From an uncultured Prevotella sp. (GTDB taxonomy: Bacteria > Bacteroidota > Bacteroidia > Bacteroidales > Bacteroidaceae), in assembly GCA_900770395.1 (NCBI GenBank), contig CAAGKM010000006.1:62001-126000 (forward strand): DNA of 64,000 bases, given 5' to 3'. How positions within the stretch are numbered: the first letter of the stretch is position 1; the number at the start of each line of letters is the position of its first letter. Shown piece after piece: positions 1-7,602 of the stretch. A program made the translations under genes and the position numbers. The notes beneath the pieces were generated by a model that had not been told where the DNA came from, ran no database searches, and saw only the letters and a list, made by a program, of their open reading frames with translations.

Positions 1-2843
1 GTGTGATGGGCGCGGTACATTTGGAAGGCATCGGTGGGCTGTTCCCACACTGTGGTGAGCCCTTTGTGGTTGAAAGGTCCTATCTTGTCTATCATTCTCA
101 GACCTTCGTCGGGCTGCGTGCGCCCGGGGTTGTCGTGGCTGTTCATTATCCATTGGAAATGTCCGCACACGCTGTCCTTGGCGCTTTCTGCCAGCAGCAT
201 CTTGGTCTCCAGGATGCTGGTGAACTTCTCTTCGCTGTAAGCCTTTTCCTTTTCCAAATCTTTAGCCTCGCTGTGCAGCCCTATGGTGCGCCATGCGCCA
301 TATTCGCCGTTGAGCAGCTGCACGGGCTGCCTGAGTTCACGGTCGTAGTTCTTGGCGGAGCCGCCGTAGGTGCCGCTCCAGTTTTGTATCACGTTCCAGT
401 CGGTGCCCTCGCCGCCGTTGCAGGTGGTTATCACTCGCATGGTGCGCGCCGTGGGGTCCATTTCGCGTATTATGTCGCTGCACTCCCGAGCAAAGCCGGC
501 GGGCAGCACGCTCTCGTTCTGCAGTCCCCACGCCACGATGCTCGGACTGTTGCGGCGCTCCCTGACCCACTGGCGCAGCAGACGCTTGAACTCTGTGCGG
601 AACTGCGGCGAGTCATACCAGATGTGGGCTGAGAACTGGCTCCAGAAGAGTATTCCCTCGCGGTCGAGCAGCCGCTGATATTCAAGGTTGTGTGGCTGGT
701 GAGCCTCGCGGAAGGCGTTGAATCCCATCTGCCTCACCTCCTTTATGCGGGCGGCTATCTGCTCGCTGCTGAAGGCGTGGCTCTGCCCCAGCTGGTGCTC
801 ATACTCGCACACTCCGTTGATGAACGTGGGCTTGCCGTTGAGGAAGAAGCGGTGGTCGCCCGAGGGGTTCTTGCATGGCCATGTCAGGGTGCGTATGCCG
901 TAGGGCGTGGTTATCTCGTCGGTGGTTTTGCCGCCGCGCTTTATCATGCTTGCAAGATTATAGAGATATGGCGCATCGGTGCTCCACAATATCGGATTGT
1001 CGATTCGTGCGCTCTGTCTCACAGTCTTTGTCTCGCCCGGCTTCAGCGTCAGTTTCTCGCTCAGGCGGAACACCTGCTTGCCGCTGGCGAGCGCCAGCTT
1101 ATTGACATACTCCACCTCGGCGGCAGTGCTGCCGTAGTTTTTCACCTCAGTCTCCACAAACACACTGTCGGCGCGGTCGTTGTTCCAGATGTGCACGCCA
1201 AACGGCTCAATGCGCACCTCGTCGGTCTCGGTGATGTAGACGGGGCGGAAAAGTCCGAGCGGCTGCGAGCCCTCGCTGAATCCGTATTCGCTGGAACAGC
1301 CTCCGCACACCCACGGCGACACCATGTCCATTGCCGGGTGCTCGGTTATTATCTCTATCGTGTTCTGTCCGTCGGTAAGCTGGTCGGTCACGTCGGTGGT
1401 CATCGTCGTGCGCCCCACAAGTGTGCGCTCGCCCTTTTTGCCGTTGACAGTTATGGTGGCGTAGCTGCCTGCGCCCTCAAGGGTGAGGAAGTAGCGCTTG
1501 CCCGTGGCTGCCTTGTTCAGTGTGAAGCTCTTGCGGTAGGTGGCGGTGCCGTGCAGGTTGCCGTGGCGCAGCTGTCGCGCTCCATAGTAGTCGTCCCAGT
1601 TGTGCGGCAGGCTCACCGTGCGTGTCTCGCTGCCCATCGTGGTCTGCCACTGGTCCATGAGGTCTATCCTTGTTCGCCTGCCTTTCTTCTCGGGCTGGGG
1701 AAAGCTCACTGCGCTCTTGCCCATTGGCACGCTCGTGGCAACGGCAATGCCTCGCTGCTCGGCGTTGTTCACGGCGCAGTAGAAGTGATACACCACTCCG
1801 TCGTGCTTCAGCACATAGCTCTTGTGGGCAAACATCTCGTCGTAGGGCTTTGTGGGATAGATGAGGTCGTTGCCCTGCCACTCCTGCCAGTTCACGAGGT
1901 CGCGGCTCACTGCGAAGGTGTTGAAGGCGTTGTAGGGGCGCGAGGGGTTGAACGCCGAGAACCAGAACATCACGTATATGTCGCCCATCTTCACTATCTG
2001 CGCGTCGCCCGTGATTATTCCCTTCACCTCGTGGGTAAACACGGGATTGCCCTCGTAGCGTGTCCATTTCTTGAGGTCGTTGCTCAGGGCTATGCCTATG
2101 CGCTCCGCCTTCATGTCGTTGGCGGGATTCACTCCGCCCGCGTTGTAGAACATCACGAAGCGCTTGCCCAGCGTCTTGGCGTCGTCCTTGTATATCGTGC
2201 TTTTGTATTGAATCAGCTTCTCCCACCACTGGCAGTCCTTGTCGTTGATGCTCATCAGCGGACGGTCGTAGCCCTGCCACTCGTGGGCGTTGTCCACTCC
2301 GCCGGCGGTCCACGCCATGCCGATGTTCAGCGGCGCGCGCACGCCCTCGTAGCCTGTGCCCTCGCCGCCGATGTATGTCATCCAGTGGCGGTTTTTATAC
2401 TTCTCCATCCTGTAGGTTCCGCCCCAGTTCCAGTCTATCAGCGCCGGAAATCCCCCGCGCTGGTTCATGTCCCAGCCGCTTTCCTTATACGACAGCAGCC
2501 TGCCGAGCGTCTTCCACTCCAGCAGGTTGTCGCTCTCGGCGAGCCAAGTCTCGTACCCCCGTCCGTCGAGTCCCGTCTTGCCGTTGTACACCACGTAGGT
2601 CATATACCATTTGTTTCCCTCGCGGTATACCGTGGGGCAGTCAATCTTGTGATAGTTATCCTTCGGTGCCACAACCATGCCGTACTTGTATGGCGTTTTC
2701 ACCTCCTCGTAGATTTTCGCCATCTGCTCCTGCGGTATCACCGTTGCTGTTGCGGTCTTCACAGTTTTTGCGTATGCCGCCGTTGCCGCCGTCATGCCGA
2801 GGAGCACGGCTGCTATTTTTCGTGAAAATTTTTTTATCTTCAT
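1..2843 (-). CDS. GH43-like plus GH2 two-domain secreted glycosidase (3' end outside window)
   Basis: An uninterrupted reading frame runs from an ATG at 2843 off the left edge (947 codons seen). Residues 1-25 form a signal peptide (KIKKFSRK followed by a hydrophobic stretch ending near AYA). Residues about 45-395 look like a GH43/GH32-type five-bladed propeller (DCPTVYREGNKWYMTY, later repeated blade starts such as GDAQIVKMGDIYVMF). From about 400 it is GH2: a jelly-roll sugar-binding domain (SLPHNWDDYYGARQ), an Ig-like domain, then a TIM barrel. Both GH2 catalytic acids are visible: E777 in the GLQNES motif (acid/base) and E847 in the LLNGEYGAW motif (nucleophile). Family knowledge suggests a periplasmic or outer-membrane exo-acting enzyme on plant or host glycan side chains such as arabinoside or galactoside. 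The substrate cannot be read from sequence. A HEAT-like gene lies 62 bp upstream on the same strand. Confidence 0.88.
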   Translation of the reverse strand, partial: MKIKKFSRKIAAVLLGMTAATAAYAKTVKTATATVIPQEQMAKIYEEVKTPYKYGMVVAPKDNYHKIDCPTVYREGNKWYMTYVVYNGKTGLDGRGYETWLAESDNLLEWKTLGRLLSYKESGWDMNQRGGFPALIDWNWGGTYRMEKYKNRHWMTYIGGEGTGYEGVRAPLNIGMAWTAGGVDNAHEWQGYDRPLMSINDKDCQWWEKLIQYKSTIYKDDAKTLGKRFVMFYNAGGVNPANDMKAERIGIALSNDLKKWTRYEGNPVFTHEVKGIITGDAQIVKMGDIYVMFWFSAFNPSRPYNAFNTFAVSRDLVNWQEWQGNDLIYPTKPYDEMFAHKSYVLKHDGVVYHFYCAVNNAEQRGIAVATSVPMGKSAVSFPQPEKKGRRTRIDLMDQWQTTMGSETRTVSLPHNWDDYYGARQLRHGNLHGTATYRKSFTLNKAATGKRYFLTLEGAGSYATITVNGKKGERTLVGRTTMTTDVTDQLTDGQNTIEIITEHPAMDMVSPWVCGGCSSEYGFSEGSQPLGLFRPVYITETDEVRIEPFGVHIWNNDRADSVFVETEVKNYGSTAAEVEYVNKLALASGKQVFRLSEKLTLKPGETKTVRQSARIDNPILWSTDAPYLYNLASMIKRGGKTTDEITTPYGIRTLTWPCKNPSGDHRFFLNGKPTFINGVCEYEHQLGQSHAFSSEQIAARIKEVRQMGFNAFREAHQPHNLEYQRLLDREGILFWSQFSAHIWYDSPQFRTEFKRLLRQWVRERRNSPSIVAWGLQNESVLPAGFARECSDIIREMDPTARTMRVITTCNGGEGTDWNVIQNWSGTYGGSAKNYDRELRQPVQLLNGEYGAWRTIGLHSEAKDLEKEKAYSEEKFTSILETKMLLAESAKDSVCGHFQWIMNSHDNPGRTQPDEGLRMIDKIGPFNHKGLTTVWEQPTDAFQMYRAHH

Positions 2844-2905
2844 GTTTCAGTACAGTTTTAAGTAGTTGTTTTTTATACCTTATTTATTATAAATAACGCG
2901 GTTTC

Positions 2906-3430
2906 TTATTTTTGTAACCATTTAAGTTTCCTCATCACTTGCCGCTTTGCCGACATTAGTCCAGGCGAGAGCTGTTCCTGTGCCAGCATGTCGAGCGTGG
3001 CTTTCAGCTCATCGAGCAGTTCTGGAAAGAACCTGCATTGCCCGTATGCTAATTTTATGCATTGTGCCCTCACGGCGTATGGCTGTGAGCATGCTGTGAT
3101 GTTGGCAAGACAAAAGTCGAGAAAGTCTGCACGGACATTTCCCTCATCAATTGGCAGCAGTGACAGCAGTCCCAGCATCAGTCTGCGTTTCGCAGTGTCG
3201 CTTTCCACCATCACCCTGTCAGTCAGCTCGTCGCACTTTCTTAAAAGCCATTTGTTGTCCTCCTCGCCGAGTGTGCGCAGCATCCACATAGCCTGCCGTG
3301 CCACCCGGTTGTCCTCATCGAGTGTCAGTCTGTAAAGATCTTCTTTTGCGCTGTCATCCCGCATCTGGCTTGCCAGTCCCGTGATGTCGCTTTTTGACAG
3401 CCGTCCTCTTAATATTTCTTTTAGGTTCAT
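2906..3430 (-). CDS. HEAT-repeat-like hypothetical protein
   Basis: A 174-residue, all-helical soluble protein without signal peptide. Residues 30-110 show helical hairpins of HEAT type (EDNRVARQAMWMLRTLGE, then KRRLMLGLLSLL), which suggests a scaffold or binding role. Related short proteins are scattered through Bacteroidales without a known function. The start is supported by a canonical promoter just upstream on the minus strand (3474-3444), which leaves a very short leader. It is 62 bp upstream of the glycosidase gene and may be co-transcribed with it, although the two functions have no evident link. I do not assign a biochemical role. Confidence 0.7.
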   Translation of the reverse strand: MNLKEILRGRLSKSDITGLASQMRDDSAKEDLYRLTLDEDNRVARQAMWMLRTLGEEDNKWLLRKCDELTDRVMVESDTAKRRLMLGLLSLLPIDEGNVRADFLDFCLANITACSQPYAVRAQCIKLAYGQCRFFPELLDELKATLDMLAQEQLSPGLMSAKRQVMRKLKWLQK

Positions 3431-3443
3431 TCAATTTTTTCTG

Positions 3444-3474
3444 CAAAGTTACGAATAAGCAAGCACAAAACAAA
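3444..3474 (-). promoter_or_regulatory. Bacteroidetes promoter for the HEAT-like gene
   Basis: Reading the minus strand, TTTG (3474-3471) is followed after 19 nt by TAACTTTG (3451-3444), the canonical Bacteroidetes primary sigma signature. A 30-base string covering most of this promoter recurs with one mismatch at 60313-60342 in front of the NIF3-like gene. Confidence 0.75.
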
Positions 3475-3689
3475 ATATAAAATGTAATTTTAATATTTTT
3501 TTGTCGAGCGGAAGTATATAGTATCTATAAAGACATTGAGATAAAAATATTTGACGGACAGTCCTCTGAGAATCGCTTTTTTTCAATTAAAAAAATTCTC
3601 ACCCGAAAAACGCTGAAATTTTGCACTTTGTAAACCGTTGATTATTAATTATTTATAAAACTGACGATTTCCTTCTTTAAAAAATATCG

Positions 3690-3797
3690 GGAAATACTTA
3701 AGTAAAGCTTCAGAAACACTTAAGTATTCATTTCTGTAACACTTAACTGTTTTTGAAGTAACACTTAAGTGTTTCTGAAGCTTTACTTAAGTGTTGC
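3690..3797. repeat. Tandem array of CTTAA palindromic words, 22-bp period
   Basis: Five copies of a word around ACTTAAGT begin (at CTTAA) at 3697, 3719, 3742, 3764 and 3786, giving spacings of 22, 23, 22 and 22. Units 1-2 and 4-5 also form a perfect 30-bp inverted repeat: 3696-3725 is the exact reverse complement of 3763-3792. Structurally this is the same kind of array as those at 10043, 18699, 35556 and 56082, with a different word. Confidence 0.85.
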
Positions 3798-3883
3798 AAT
3801 CATTATAGTTCGCAGTTGGACTTTTTTTACTTCTGTGTAGTTTGAAAAATGTCTTAAAATCTTCGTTTTTTTCTCCAGAATAC

Positions 3884-3920
3884 AAAAAAATCATGCAATG
3901 TTTTTTGCATGATTTTTTTT
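3884..3920 (-). terminator. Rho-independent terminator of the META lipoprotein gene
   Basis: A perfect 10-bp stem (AATCATGCAA 3889-3898 with TTGCATGATT 3905-3914) is flanked by A-runs and T-runs on both sides, so it can terminate in either direction. It lies directly downstream of the minus-strand META gene. Confidence 0.8.
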
Positions 3921-3931
3921 ACATTTTTATC

Positions 3932-4357
3932 TTATTTCTTAGTGAGCAGCGCCACCCTCTTGCCGTTGGCATCGCACAGCTCTACCTTGTTCTTGCCAGC
4001 CTTGCGGTAGCTCTTTGCTTTTGTCAGTGCGCCGAGCACCTTTTGCTCTATCTCCATGTCGGGGCACATCATCATTGTGCTTGCCATGTTCTGCAGGTCG
4101 ATTGTGCCAGCTTTTGCGTTCAGGTCAATCTTGTTCATTATCCTGTTGCAGCCGCTGCTGCCGTAGACGCGGCCCTCTTTTAGGTCGAAACCGATAAACG
4201 GCTTGGTGTCTGACTTGCTTGTATCGAGAGTCTCACCGTTCACTTCCACAATATTCCATTCGCCCGCAATGTCGTTGAGTGTCACTGTCTTGTTTGTTGT
4301 GGCGCACGATGCTAGGGCGATAATTCCGCCCATCAGTGCCATTTGTACTTTTTTCAT
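3932..4357 (-). CDS. META-domain lipoprotein (HslJ-like)
   Basis: I prefer the second Met (MKKVQMALMG) as start; an alternative lies two codons upstream at 4363. The protein has a type II signal peptide with lipobox LASC, so it should be lipidated at Cys 18 and anchored in an outer or inner membrane leaflet. The remainder is one META domain (GEWNIVEVNGE, then FIGFDLKEGRVYGSSGCNRI and the late MMMCPDMEIEQKVL motif), a small beta barrel known from the heat-inducible E. coli HslJ. Its molecular function is unknown. Monocistronic, ending at a strong hairpin terminator. Confidence 0.85.
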   Translation of the reverse strand: MKKVQMALMGGIIALASCATTNKTVTLNDIAGEWNIVEVNGETLDTSKSDTKPFIGFDLKEGRVYGSSGCNRIMNKIDLNAKAGTIDLQNMASTMMMCPDMEIEQKVLGALTKAKSYRKAGKNKVELCDANGKRVALLTKK

Positions 4358-4506
4358 AATCATTTCTTTTTTATTCTACAATCTTATTCTATAAATCTCA
4401 CAAAGTTTATCATTCATATAACACCATGTATTGCATAAATATTGCATCATCCCTATGTTTTTTTCAACACATGCGATAAATTATGTTGTAGATGTGTTTT
4501 TAGCTT

Positions 4507-4530
4507 ACCGTCTAACGGCCGTTAGACGGT
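4507..4530. promoter_or_regulatory. Perfect 24-bp palindrome, possible operator
   Basis: ACCGTCTAACGG at 4507-4518 is followed immediately by its reverse complement at 4519-4530. It is GC-rich in an AT-rich spacer, has no T-run, and lies about 350 bp upstream of ffh. It could be a dimeric repressor site or a cruciform; no regulator is identifiable. Confidence 0.6.
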
Positions 4531-4730
4531 TACGTTAATATGGTTTTGTGATATTGGCACATTGGTTTAACACCTTATTTTTAATATATTTGTTGAGTTT
4601 AATAGTTTGAAATATACAAAACTCAATAATCTAAACTGGTTTTAATGACCTAAAAACTGCACACTGCAAAACATGTGTGCGCAATTTTGAAGAAAAAAGA
4701 TTAAAAAAGCATTAAATACATGCTGGATTA

Positions 4731-4762
4731 TTGTATTTTTGGCAGAAAATGGATTAACTTTG
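4731..4762 (+). promoter_or_regulatory. ffh promoter
   Basis: TTG at 4731-4733 and TAACTTTG at 4755-4762 are separated by 21 nt, matching the Bacteroidetes -33/-7 arrangement. The predicted leader is about 90 nt. Confidence 0.7.
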
Positions 4763-4859
4763 CAGAGAAATTGAACAATGTTTCTGTAAAACTCACCAGG
4801 ATTGTGAAAAATAGATATTGTTCACTTGAGACAGAAAAATTATAGATCTATAAAAAAAT

Positions 4860-6215
4860 ATGTTTGAGAATTTAAGTGACAGATTAGAGCGCTCGTTTAA
4901 AATACTTAAGGGCGAAGGCAAGATTACCGAGATAAACGTGGCGGAGACACTGAAGGATGTGCGCCGCGCTCTGTTGGATGCCGATGTGAATTACAAGGTG
5001 GCAAAGCAGTTCACCGACCAGGTGAAGCAGAAGGCGATGGGCATGAACGTGCTCACGGCAGTGAAGCCAAGCCAGTTGATGGTGAAGATTGTGCACGACG
5101 AGCTGGCGCAGCTTATGGGCGGCACAGCTGCAGAGTTCAACACGAAGGGACATCCCGCTGTGGTGCTTATGGCAGGACTGAACGGTGCCGGTAAGACAAC
5201 TCTCTCGGGTAAGCTCGCCTTGTATCTTAAAAACCAGAAGAAGCAGAAGCCTTTGCTGGTGGCTTGTGATGTTTATCGTCCTGCTGCCGTTGAGCAGTTG
5301 CGTGTGCTTGCCGAGCAGATAGGTGTGCCGATGTACTGTGAGCCCGACTGCAAAGACCCTGTGCAGATTGCACAGAACGGTATTCAGGAGGCAAAGGCGA
5401 AAGGCAACGATGTGGTGATTGTGGATACCGCCGGACGTCTTGCCATCGATGAGGCGCTGATGCAGGAGATAACCAACATCAAGAACGCCATCACCCCCGA
5501 GGAGACTCTCTTTGTGGTTGACGCAATGACCGGTCAGGATGCCGTGAACACAGCTAAAGAATTTAACAACCGACTGGACTTCGACGGAGTGGTGCTGACA
5601 AAGCTCGACGGCGACACCCGCGGTGGTGCTGCACTCTCGATACGCAACGTGGTTGACAAACCAATCAAATTTGTGGGTACAGGCGAGAAGATGGAGGCAC
5701 TCGACGTGTTCCACCCGGAGCGTATGGCAGACCGTATCCTTGGAATGGGTGATATCGTAAGCCTTGTGGAGCGTGCTCAGATGCAGTTCGATGAGAAAGA
5801 GGCAAAGAAGCTGGAGCAGAAAATCAAGAAAAACAAGTTTGACTTCAACGACTTCATGAACCAGATTCAGCAGATAAAGAAGATGGGTAACATTAAAGAC
5901 CTTGCGGCAATGATTCCCGGTGTGGGTAAGGCCATCAAGGATGTTGATATCGACGACAATGCCTTCAAAAGCATTGAGGCAATCATCCAGAGCATGACCC
6001 CGAAGGAGCGCACCAACCCTGAGATTATCAACCAGAGCCGCCGCATGAGAATTGCAAAGGGCTCGGGCACAAATCTCCAGGAGGTGAACAAGTTGCTGAA
6101 GCAGTTTGACCAGATGCGCAAGATGATGAAGATGATGACTGGTATGAGCAACAGTAAGATGATGCAGATGGCTGCCGCCATGAAGGGACTGAAAGGCGGC
6201 ATGCCGAAGATGTAA
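4860..6215 (+). CDS. ffh: Signal recognition particle protein Ffh
   Basis: The GTPase subunit of SRP, which binds signal sequences on translating ribosomes and delivers them to FtsY at the inner membrane. 451 residues, typical length. The N-terminal helical domain (FENLSDRLERSFKILKGEG) is followed by the G domain with P-loop GLNGAGKT at 106-113, then DTAGR, TKLDGD and the closing GTGEK. The methionine-rich M domain (from about 300) includes the RMRIAKGSG segment that contacts 4.5S RNA and ends in Met-rich helices (MRKMMKMMTGMSNSKMMQMA). It is followed after 47 bp by folD. Confidence 0.98.
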   Translation: MFENLSDRLERSFKILKGEGKITEINVAETLKDVRRALLDADVNYKVAKQFTDQVKQKAMGMNVLTAVKPSQLMVKIVHDELAQLMGGTAAEFNTKGHPAVVLMAGLNGAGKTTLSGKLALYLKNQKKQKPLLVACDVYRPAAVEQLRVLAEQIGVPMYCEPDCKDPVQIAQNGIQEAKAKGNDVVIVDTAGRLAIDEALMQEITNIKNAITPEETLFVVDAMTGQDAVNTAKEFNNRLDFDGVVLTKLDGDTRGGAALSIRNVVDKPIKFVGTGEKMEALDVFHPERMADRILGMGDIVSLVERAQMQFDEKEAKKLEQKIKKNKFDFNDFMNQIQQIKKMGNIKDLAAMIPGVGKAIKDVDIDDNAFKSIEAIIQSMTPKERTNPEIINQSRRMRIAKGSGTNLQEVNKLLKQFDQMRKMMKMMTGMSNSKMMQMAAAMKGLKGGMPKM

Positions 6216-6225
6216 TTATAAATAA

Positions 6226-6244
6226 GGAGTAACGAAATTACTCC
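6226..6244 (+). other. Intercistronic stem-loop between ffh and folD
   Basis: GGAGTAA (6226-6232) pairs perfectly with TTACTCC (6238-6244) over a CGAAA loop. There is no T-run, so it is more likely an mRNA processing or stability element than a terminator. It could also partly attenuate read-through from ffh into folD. Confidence 0.45.
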
Positions 6245-6262
6245 AAAACTAATAAAAACAAA

Positions 6263-7141
6263 ATGCAACTTATAGACGGAAAACAGACGGCAACGCTGAT
6301 TAAGCAGGAGATTGCCGAGGAGGTTAGACAGATAATCGCCAATGGTGGCAAGCAGCCGCATTTAGCGGCGGTGCTTGTGGGGCACGACGGCGGTTCGGAG
6401 ACATATGTTAAGAACAAGGTGCTGGCGTGCGAGGCGTGCGGCTTTAAGTCGACACTTATAAGATATGAGGAGGATGTCACGGAAGAGGAACTGCTGAAGT
6501 GTGTGGACAACCTTAACAAGGATGCCGACGTGGACGGCTTCATTGTGCAATTACCTTTGCCCAAGCATATTGACGAGCAGAAGATTATCGAGGCCATCGA
6601 CTACCGCAAGGATGTGGACGGCTTTCATCCCATCAACGTGGGGCGCATGGCAATCGGTCTGCCGTGCTTCATCTCCGCCACACCACTTGGCATCGTGACA
6701 CTGCTGAAACGTTACGGCATAGAGACATCGGGCAAGAAATGTGTTATACTTGGACGCAGCAACATCGTGGGCAAGCCAATGGCGCAGCTTATGATGCAGA
6801 AGCAATATGGTGACGCTACAGTGACCGTGTGTCACAGTCACTCAAAAGACTTGAAGAAAGAGTGCCGTGAGGCCGACATTATCATTGCGGCAATAGGACA
6901 GCCCGACTTCGTTACCGCCGACATGGTGAAAGACGGAGCTGTGATAATTGATGTGGGTACCACACGTGTGCCAGATGCCACCCGCAAGAGCGGATTCCGC
7001 CTCAACGGCGACGTGAAGTTTGATGAGGTAGCTCCAAAGTGCTCGTTCATCACTCCCGTGCCTGGAGGTGTTGGACCTATGACTATCTGTTCGCTGATGA
7101 AGAATACTCTTGCTGCAGGCAAGAAAGAGTATTATAAATGA
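6263..7141 (+). CDS. folD: Bifunctional methylenetetrahydrofolate dehydrogenase/cyclohydrolase FolD
   Basis: Interconverts 5,10-methylene-THF, 5,10-methenyl-THF and 10-formyl-THF with NADP, supplying one-carbon units in the cytosol. 292 residues, normal length. The catalytic Lys lies in YVKNK, the substrate loop is QLPLP, the Rossmann signature is GRSNIVGKPMAQLM, and the late motif ITPVPGGVGPMT is intact. The usual PCTP motif reads SATPLG here, a common Bacteroidetes variant. Its TGA stop overlaps the ATG of a small TPR-like gene (ATGA at 7138-7141). Confidence 0.97.
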   Translation: MQLIDGKQTATLIKQEIAEEVRQIIANGGKQPHLAAVLVGHDGGSETYVKNKVLACEACGFKSTLIRYEEDVTEEELLKCVDNLNKDADVDGFIVQLPLPKHIDEQKIIEAIDYRKDVDGFHPINVGRMAIGLPCFISATPLGIVTLLKRYGIETSGKKCVILGRSNIVGKPMAQLMMQKQYGDATVTVCHSHSKDLKKECREADIIIAAIGQPDFVTADMVKDGAVIIDVGTTRVPDATRKSGFRLNGDVKFDEVAPKCSFITPVPGGVGPMTICSLMKNTLAAGKKEYYK

Positions 7142-7317
7142 CAGCTCAAGACTATTATCAGAAAGGTAATGAGTGCCGCCGCCGGGGCGACTGGCAGGGG
7201 GCACTCAACAACTATATACGCGCAACGGAGCTGGACCCGGAGAGTCCGGCGGTATATGCCAAGGAGATGCTTGACAATATAATGAATTACTACAACAAGG
7301 ACTGCTACAACCCTTGA
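7138..7317 (+). CDS. Small TPR-like protein (59 aa)
   Basis: A 59-residue ORF starts in the ATGA overlap with folD and ends 38 bp before the ferredoxin gene. It contains one TPR-like helical hairpin: YYQKGNECRRRGDWQGALNNY followed by ATELDPESPAVYAKEM, with the A-x-x-x-P-x-S-P turn typical of TPR units. Its position suggests translation coupled to folD and membership of the same operon as the 2-oxoacid oxidoreductase. It may act as a small partner or assembly protein for that enzyme; this is inference from location only. Confidence 0.8.
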   Translation: MTAQDYYQKGNECRRRGDWQGALNNYIRATELDPESPAVYAKEMLDNIMNYYNKDCYNP

Positions 7318-7355
7318 AGAGTTAAAAATAATTCTCGATAAAAAGAGAAACTACA

Positions 7356-7592
7356 ATGAGCAAGATTAAAGGTACAATCATCGTGGATACAAACCGCTGC
7401 AAGGGCTGTGGACTTTGTGTTGTGGCTTGCCCGCAAAATGTCATTACATTGGCAAAGAATGTAAACGCCAGCGGATACAACTACGCCGTTGTCAGCAATG
7501 AGGGATGCATCGGATGCGCCTCGTGCGGCATAGTGTGCCCAGACGGCTGTATCACTGTGTACAGGAAAAAGATTGAGGAGGAGAACAAATAA
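7356..7592 (+). CDS. 2-oxoacid:ferredoxin oxidoreductase delta subunit (2x[4Fe-4S] ferredoxin)
   Basis: 78 residues holding two complete CxxCxxCxxxCP motifs (CKGCGLCVVACP at about 18-29 and CIGCASCGIVCP at about 51-62), so it should bind two [4Fe-4S] clusters. It relays electrons from the TPP site to an external ferredoxin. It is first of four subunits in the order delta-alpha-beta-gamma, 10 bp before the alpha-subunit start. The order and sequence fit VorD/KorD of branched-chain 2-oxoacid or 2-oxoglutarate oxidoreductases; substrate specificity is not decidable here. Confidence 0.93.
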   Translation: MSKIKGTIIVDTNRCKGCGLCVVACPQNVITLAKNVNASGYNYAVVSNEGCIGCASCGIVCPDGCITVYRKKIEEENK

Positions 7593-7602
7593 AATTAAGG
7601 CT

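Larger units (their letters stand above)
3431..3888. other. Gene-free spacer with promoter and palindromic array
   Basis: This AT-rich spacer separates the HEAT-like gene from the terminator of the META lipoprotein gene. Apart from the promoter at 3444-3474 and the 22-bp palindromic array at 3690-3797, I see no convincing coding potential. Confidence 0.6.
4364..4859. other. Gene-free spacer upstream of ffh
   Basis: This AT-rich 496-bp spacer separates divergent META and ffh transcripts. It holds a 24-bp perfect palindrome at 4507-4530 and the ffh promoter at 4731-4762. I see no supportable ORF. Confidence 0.6.

Noticed and set aside
690..2825. 711-codon open frame on the plus strand
   Set aside because: It is antisense to the GH43-like/GH2 gene, has biased His/Val/Ala-rich composition and no domain; the minus-strand frame has intact catalytic motifs.
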